From Alloprevotella tannerae (GTDB taxonomy: Bacteria > Bacteroidota > Bacteroidia > Bacteroidales > Bacteroidaceae): a stretch of 14,658 nt of DNA. The position numbers and the translations under genes were made by a program. Where the stretch lies: positions 1 to 14,658 of the forward strand of contig JABZGO010000019.1 in NCBI GenBank assembly GCA_015259305.1. Direction: 5' to 3'. The notes under the pieces are model-generated. The model had not been told where the DNA came from and made no database searches. It saw only the letters and a list, made by a program, of their open reading frames with translations. Positions within the stretch are counted from its first letter, which is position 1, and each line of letters begins with the position of its first letter. Shown here piece after piece: positions 11,572 through 14,658 of this stretch.

Positions 11572-14500
11572 ATGAGATCAATTCATTTTCGACAGACCGC
11601 GCACAAAGGAATAGTAGCACTCCTACTCCTCTTTGTTAGCAGCCTCACAGCGTGGGCGCAAATGGTAACCATTAGTCCGCAGAGCGGAAAAATCATTTCG
11701 GCAAAGACGAAGAATACTCATGCCACAGAAGGAGGTTTTGGCGCGGGTTTTGGTGCAATGTGGAAGCACAACCAGCTTCAGCTGACCTACACTACATCCG
11801 ACAATCCAAAGTTTTCTTCGGCCGGTGTATTTAGCAATCACACTTGCGACATCTATGCTTACAGCCGTTCAGGAAATGCCGCGGACGAGCGTATTATTCT
11901 AATCGCTGGTCTCTATGATGTCTATAGCAACATTTCACTTCCCAAAGGCTATCGAATCACCAAATACGAGATTACGATAAAGAACAACTTAACGCTTGCC
12001 GAAGATGGTGCTGTGGTTGGCAACAACTCTGGACAGGCTTGGGCTTCAACGCCACTTACTTTAACGCATTCTAGGACTTGGAAGTTTGGCGAAGTCGCTA
12101 AAGACAAGGTTCCAAATGACTCCCCAACAGGGACTGAGCCCACTTGGCTTCCTGGACTTACGCCTATTTCTATCACCCCATATACCCCCGTCAATGAAAC
12201 GCCCTACACGATAACTCGCGGAAACGGAACAACTGACGATTTGGGCAGCGACCTCTACTTTTGCTTTCATGGAAATGGGGTTAGCAAATTAGCCGCTATC
12301 ACTATCGAATCTATCAAGATTTGGTTTGCGCCAGACATTAAGTTCTCCGTACCTTTATCTGCAACAAATAGTATTGACGAGAAAGTATCGCTTACGGAGA
12401 ATGAGTTTACCATTGGCCGATTGGACATTGATGCTATCAAGCAAAGAACGAAAGGCGCAAAGAAATTCTATGCATACGATCAGGAGAATCTTTCAGACGC
12501 ATTGGCTTCGGTGAAGCTTTATCAAGAAGGCGCTGTGAACAATGGCACTTGGGATAAAGCAAGCGGGCAAAAGACGATAGCATCCTTGCGCGTTGATAAC
12601 ACCACGTGGACGGCGTTTATGAATGGTACGTATTATGCGGAAGCTCCGACAACGATAAATATGAAGAAGACAGAAGAAAACTCTTCATACACCGTACCTG
12701 CCGGCTATCGCATCGTAGGTGCCAAATTCACGGCTTCTCCGGGTAAAGCACAAGCGGGTAGCACTCGAAAAGGTTTTTATATCACTGCGACTGAAGGAGG
12801 TTATACATACTATCTCAATTATAGCTATGCCCCATACGTAGCTTGGTCTACTACGGCCTCTTCTGTATGGAAACAAGACGGCTATGGCAGAATCTATACG
12901 ATGGTTGGCGGCTACACTTACTATCTTTATAACTATAATAGCACCGTATATGTTTATACAAACAATTATAGCTATTGGAAATTCCTCAGCGATGGAGATC
13001 TCGTAGAAGCTAGTACGTATTATCCGGTTCGCAAATCAGGAAGTGCTACGCAGGTAAGCTATTGGACGGCGCAAGGATCAACCCCCGTTAAGAGCCAAGC
13101 AACGCAAGCAGGCTACACGCCGCAAAGCTACACGGTAACGATTTATGGCAAGAATGGTACCGACGTGGCACAAACGCTGAACATTGCGCCGAGCCTTGGC
13201 CAACAGACGTATGAGTTGACGGGCTTGAATAACGACGCCGTAAAGTTTAGCATCTCCGGCTTGCCCGCAGCAACGGAAGCGACCAACCCGGCACTGATGA
13301 ATGTAGAAGTAATCTTAGAGCCGCTCAACCCCTTCATCAGCAATGTAAACGTAGTCTGCAAAGGCAAGAATAGCGAAGAGATCACACGTACATTTACTTC
13401 TACCGACTTCCAACTCGGTGGTGAGAAGTTTGTCTATAAAGTGCCTAAAGGTTTCGCCCATCCGGAGTCGGTTCAATTCTCCTTCCGCAATCTGCAATCT
13501 AAGTATGCCGATGATACGTATGCTAATTGTACGAATATGCCAAAAGGCAACTCTCGCTACAACTTCGCAGCATCTACTTATTACAACTTAGTGAATGACG
13601 ACTTGTATGCCAATAAAGACGTTGTTGCCGACCACACTTACGCCGATAAGATTGACGTAGAAGTAGTCGGAAACATTCCGTTCAAGTTCAACAATATGGA
13701 TGAACTGAGCAATACCAGCACGAGTACCGTCAAACGATACCTTACGGAGCAACTATTTACAGCTGCGGCTTATGCAAGTATGACGGGAGATGTGACCATC
13801 TACAACAACGGAACGCCGACGACGAGCAGCAATGTACCGGCAACATTCAGCGCCGATCAAGCTAAGCTCAAAGACTTGCAACGCAAGAATATGTATCTCT
13901 TTACGACAGATGAGACGCGCTACAACATTGCGCCGACTACGAAGGAGATGCACCGCGCCTTTGCTTACTATAAGACGACCATCGAGTTGCAACTGGCAGA
14001 CTACACGCCGAAAGTAACTTGGAAGAAGATTTACGATAAGACGGATTACTACAAGAGCAGCGCCGACAAGGACAATACTGAGGCAATGTACGGCGCAGTC
14101 ATTACGACGTCTGAGAACGCAGGTTATGACAATACCTCGCAGAACGCAACCACGACAACGGGTACAGCGTCGGCCGAGACTTTTGGCTACCTCACGTTAA
14201 ACCAGATCAAGGACGCGATGACCAATGCGCTCTCATCTACAGATCCGGAAGCACCGAGCAGTTTGTCGCAGGTACTTTATGTAGATAACTCTCAATTGTA
14301 TACGATTGTGGCGCAATCTGACACGGAGACCTCACCACTCTCATCAGCCGACTTTAGACAAGATTTGGCGAAGAACGCTATTGTCTATCTGCCCTTCCGC
14401 GCAACAGCGCAGATGACGACAAACAATATGGGTATTAACGATAGCCACGGGAGCACAAGCTTTACGGCTACGCAAAACTTCCTACTCGAAGATCGCAACC

Positions 14501-14658
14501 CCTTCTTTGCTCCTTACGATATACAGTTGGCAGCAGGCAACTATGCTACTTACCAACGCAAGTATACGCAAGCCGGTTTTGGCGCTACGACTTATTCAAC
14601 CATCGTGTTGCCTTACAGCCTCTCTGTAGCAGCCGACGGCCTCCACGATGGCAACAAC
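11572..14658 (+). CDS. Very large exported surface protein with tyrosine-rich duplicated module (3' end outside window)
   Basis: The frame is open without a stop for all 1029 codons to the window edge. ATG 11572 gives a signal peptide with core IVALLLLFVSSLTAWA, cut before Gln30. I cannot name a function. Residues 31 to about 300 are beta-rich, with a 'LPKGYRITKYEITIKNN' block. Residues 402-484 contain 20 tyrosines in 83 residues and include two copies of GGYTYYL (409-415 and 446-452), each followed by a Tyr/Asn/Ser run and a 'W-K...DG' end, so this is a tandem duplication of about 37 residues. Later there is AGYTPQSYTVTIYGKNGT, then a domain with LEPLNPFISNVNV. Near the edge, EDRNPFFAPYDI (973-984) and STIVLPY (1009-1015) recall C-terminal parts of large Prevotella-type surface proteins. 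It is divergent from the LRR gene and likely cell-surface. Confidence 0.88.
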   Translation, partial: MRSIHFRQTAHKGIVALLLLFVSSLTAWAQMVTISPQSGKIISAKTKNTHATEGGFGAGFGAMWKHNQLQLTYTTSDNPKFSSAGVFSNHTCDIYAYSRSGNAADERIILIAGLYDVYSNISLPKGYRITKYEITIKNNLTLAEDGAVVGNNSGQAWASTPLTLTHSRTWKFGEVAKDKVPNDSPTGTEPTWLPGLTPISITPYTPVNETPYTITRGNGTTDDLGSDLYFCFHGNGVSKLAAITIESIKIWFAPDIKFSVPLSATNSIDEKVSLTENEFTIGRLDIDAIKQRTKGAKKFYAYDQENLSDALASVKLYQEGAVNNGTWDKASGQKTIASLRVDNTTWTAFMNGTYYAEAPTTINMKKTEENSSYTVPAGYRIVGAKFTASPGKAQAGSTRKGFYITATEGGYTYYLNYSYAPYVAWSTTASSVWKQDGYGRIYTMVGGYTYYLYNYNSTVYVYTNNYSYWKFLSDGDLVEASTYYPVRKSGSATQVSYWTAQGSTPVKSQATQAGYTPQSYTVTIYGKNGTDVAQTLNIAPSLGQQTYELTGLNNDAVKFSISGLPAATEATNPALMNVEVILEPLNPFISNVNVVCKGKNSEEITRTFTSTDFQLGGEKFVYKVPKGFAHPESVQFSFRNLQSKYADDTYANCTNMPKGNSRYNFAASTYYNLVNDDLYANKDVVADHTYADKIDVEVVGNIPFKFNNMDELSNTSTSTVKRYLTEQLFTAAAYASMTGDVTIYNNGTPTTSSNVPATFSADQAKLKDLQRKNMYLFTTDETRYNIAPTTKEMHRAFAYYKTTIELQLADYTPKVTWKKIYDKTDYYKSSADKDNTEAMYGAVITTSENAGYDNTSQNATTTTGTASAETFGYLTLNQIKDAMTNALSSTDPEAPSSLSQVLYVDNSQLYTIVAQSDTETSPLSSADFRQDLAKNAIVYLPFRATAQMTTNNMGINDSHGSTSFTATQNFLLEDRNPFFAPYDIQLAAGNYATYQRKYTQAGFGATTYSTIVLPYSLSVAADGLHDGNN

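Overview
The window looks like a chromosomal segment of a member of the Bacteroidales, of Prevotella, Alloprevotella or Porphyromonas type. The evidence is: promoter-like TAnnTTTG boxes with an upstream TTTG about 20 nt away, starts without strong Shine-Dalgarno sequences, exported proteins whose predicted mature form begins with Gln, C-terminal tails ending in 'GIYI..GKK..VK'-like sorting motifs (type IX secretion style), and BspA-type leucine-rich repeats. The genus is not proven by anything here.

Region 1 (1-2934) is conserved housekeeping: the 3' end of rpsO with a strong intrinsic terminator, then pyrE and prmC on the minus strand, then ribD on the plus strand head-to-head with prmC. These serve translation (S15, release-factor methylation), pyrimidine synthesis and riboflavin synthesis.

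Region 2 (3022-5027) is an accessory block downstream of ribD. It holds three closely spaced plus-strand genes of lower GC that look like orphan immunity genes of polymorphic toxin/contact-dependent systems (the third resembles the Imm10 family; the other two are weaker), followed by a small secreted-protein gene broken by a frameshift. No toxin gene is visible.

Region 3 (5028-5536) is a gene-free convergent gap with an array of about six imperfect 22-bp repeats, one part of which is inverted into a near-perfect palindrome.

Region 4 (5537-10399) has two minus-strand genes for large exported proteins: a GH16-family glycoside hydrolase and a BspA-like/cysteine-ladder leucine-rich-repeat protein, both with type IX-like C-terminal tails. 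The gap between them holds a strong plus-strand intrinsic terminator with no annotated gene in front of it, a candidate site for a small RNA.

Region 5 (10400-11571) is a 1.2-kb gene-free divergent region with a second roughly 22-bp repeat array. Each side has a strong Bacteroidetes-type promoter with the same double TAnnTTTG layout.

Region 6 (11572-14658) is the first 1029 codons of a very large exported surface protein that runs off the window. It includes an extremely tyrosine-rich duplicated module.

No complete new defence or mobile system can be demonstrated. The best candidates for follow-up are the orphan immunity array, the two intergenic repeat arrays, the orphan terminator/sRNA region and the tyrosine-rich surface protein.
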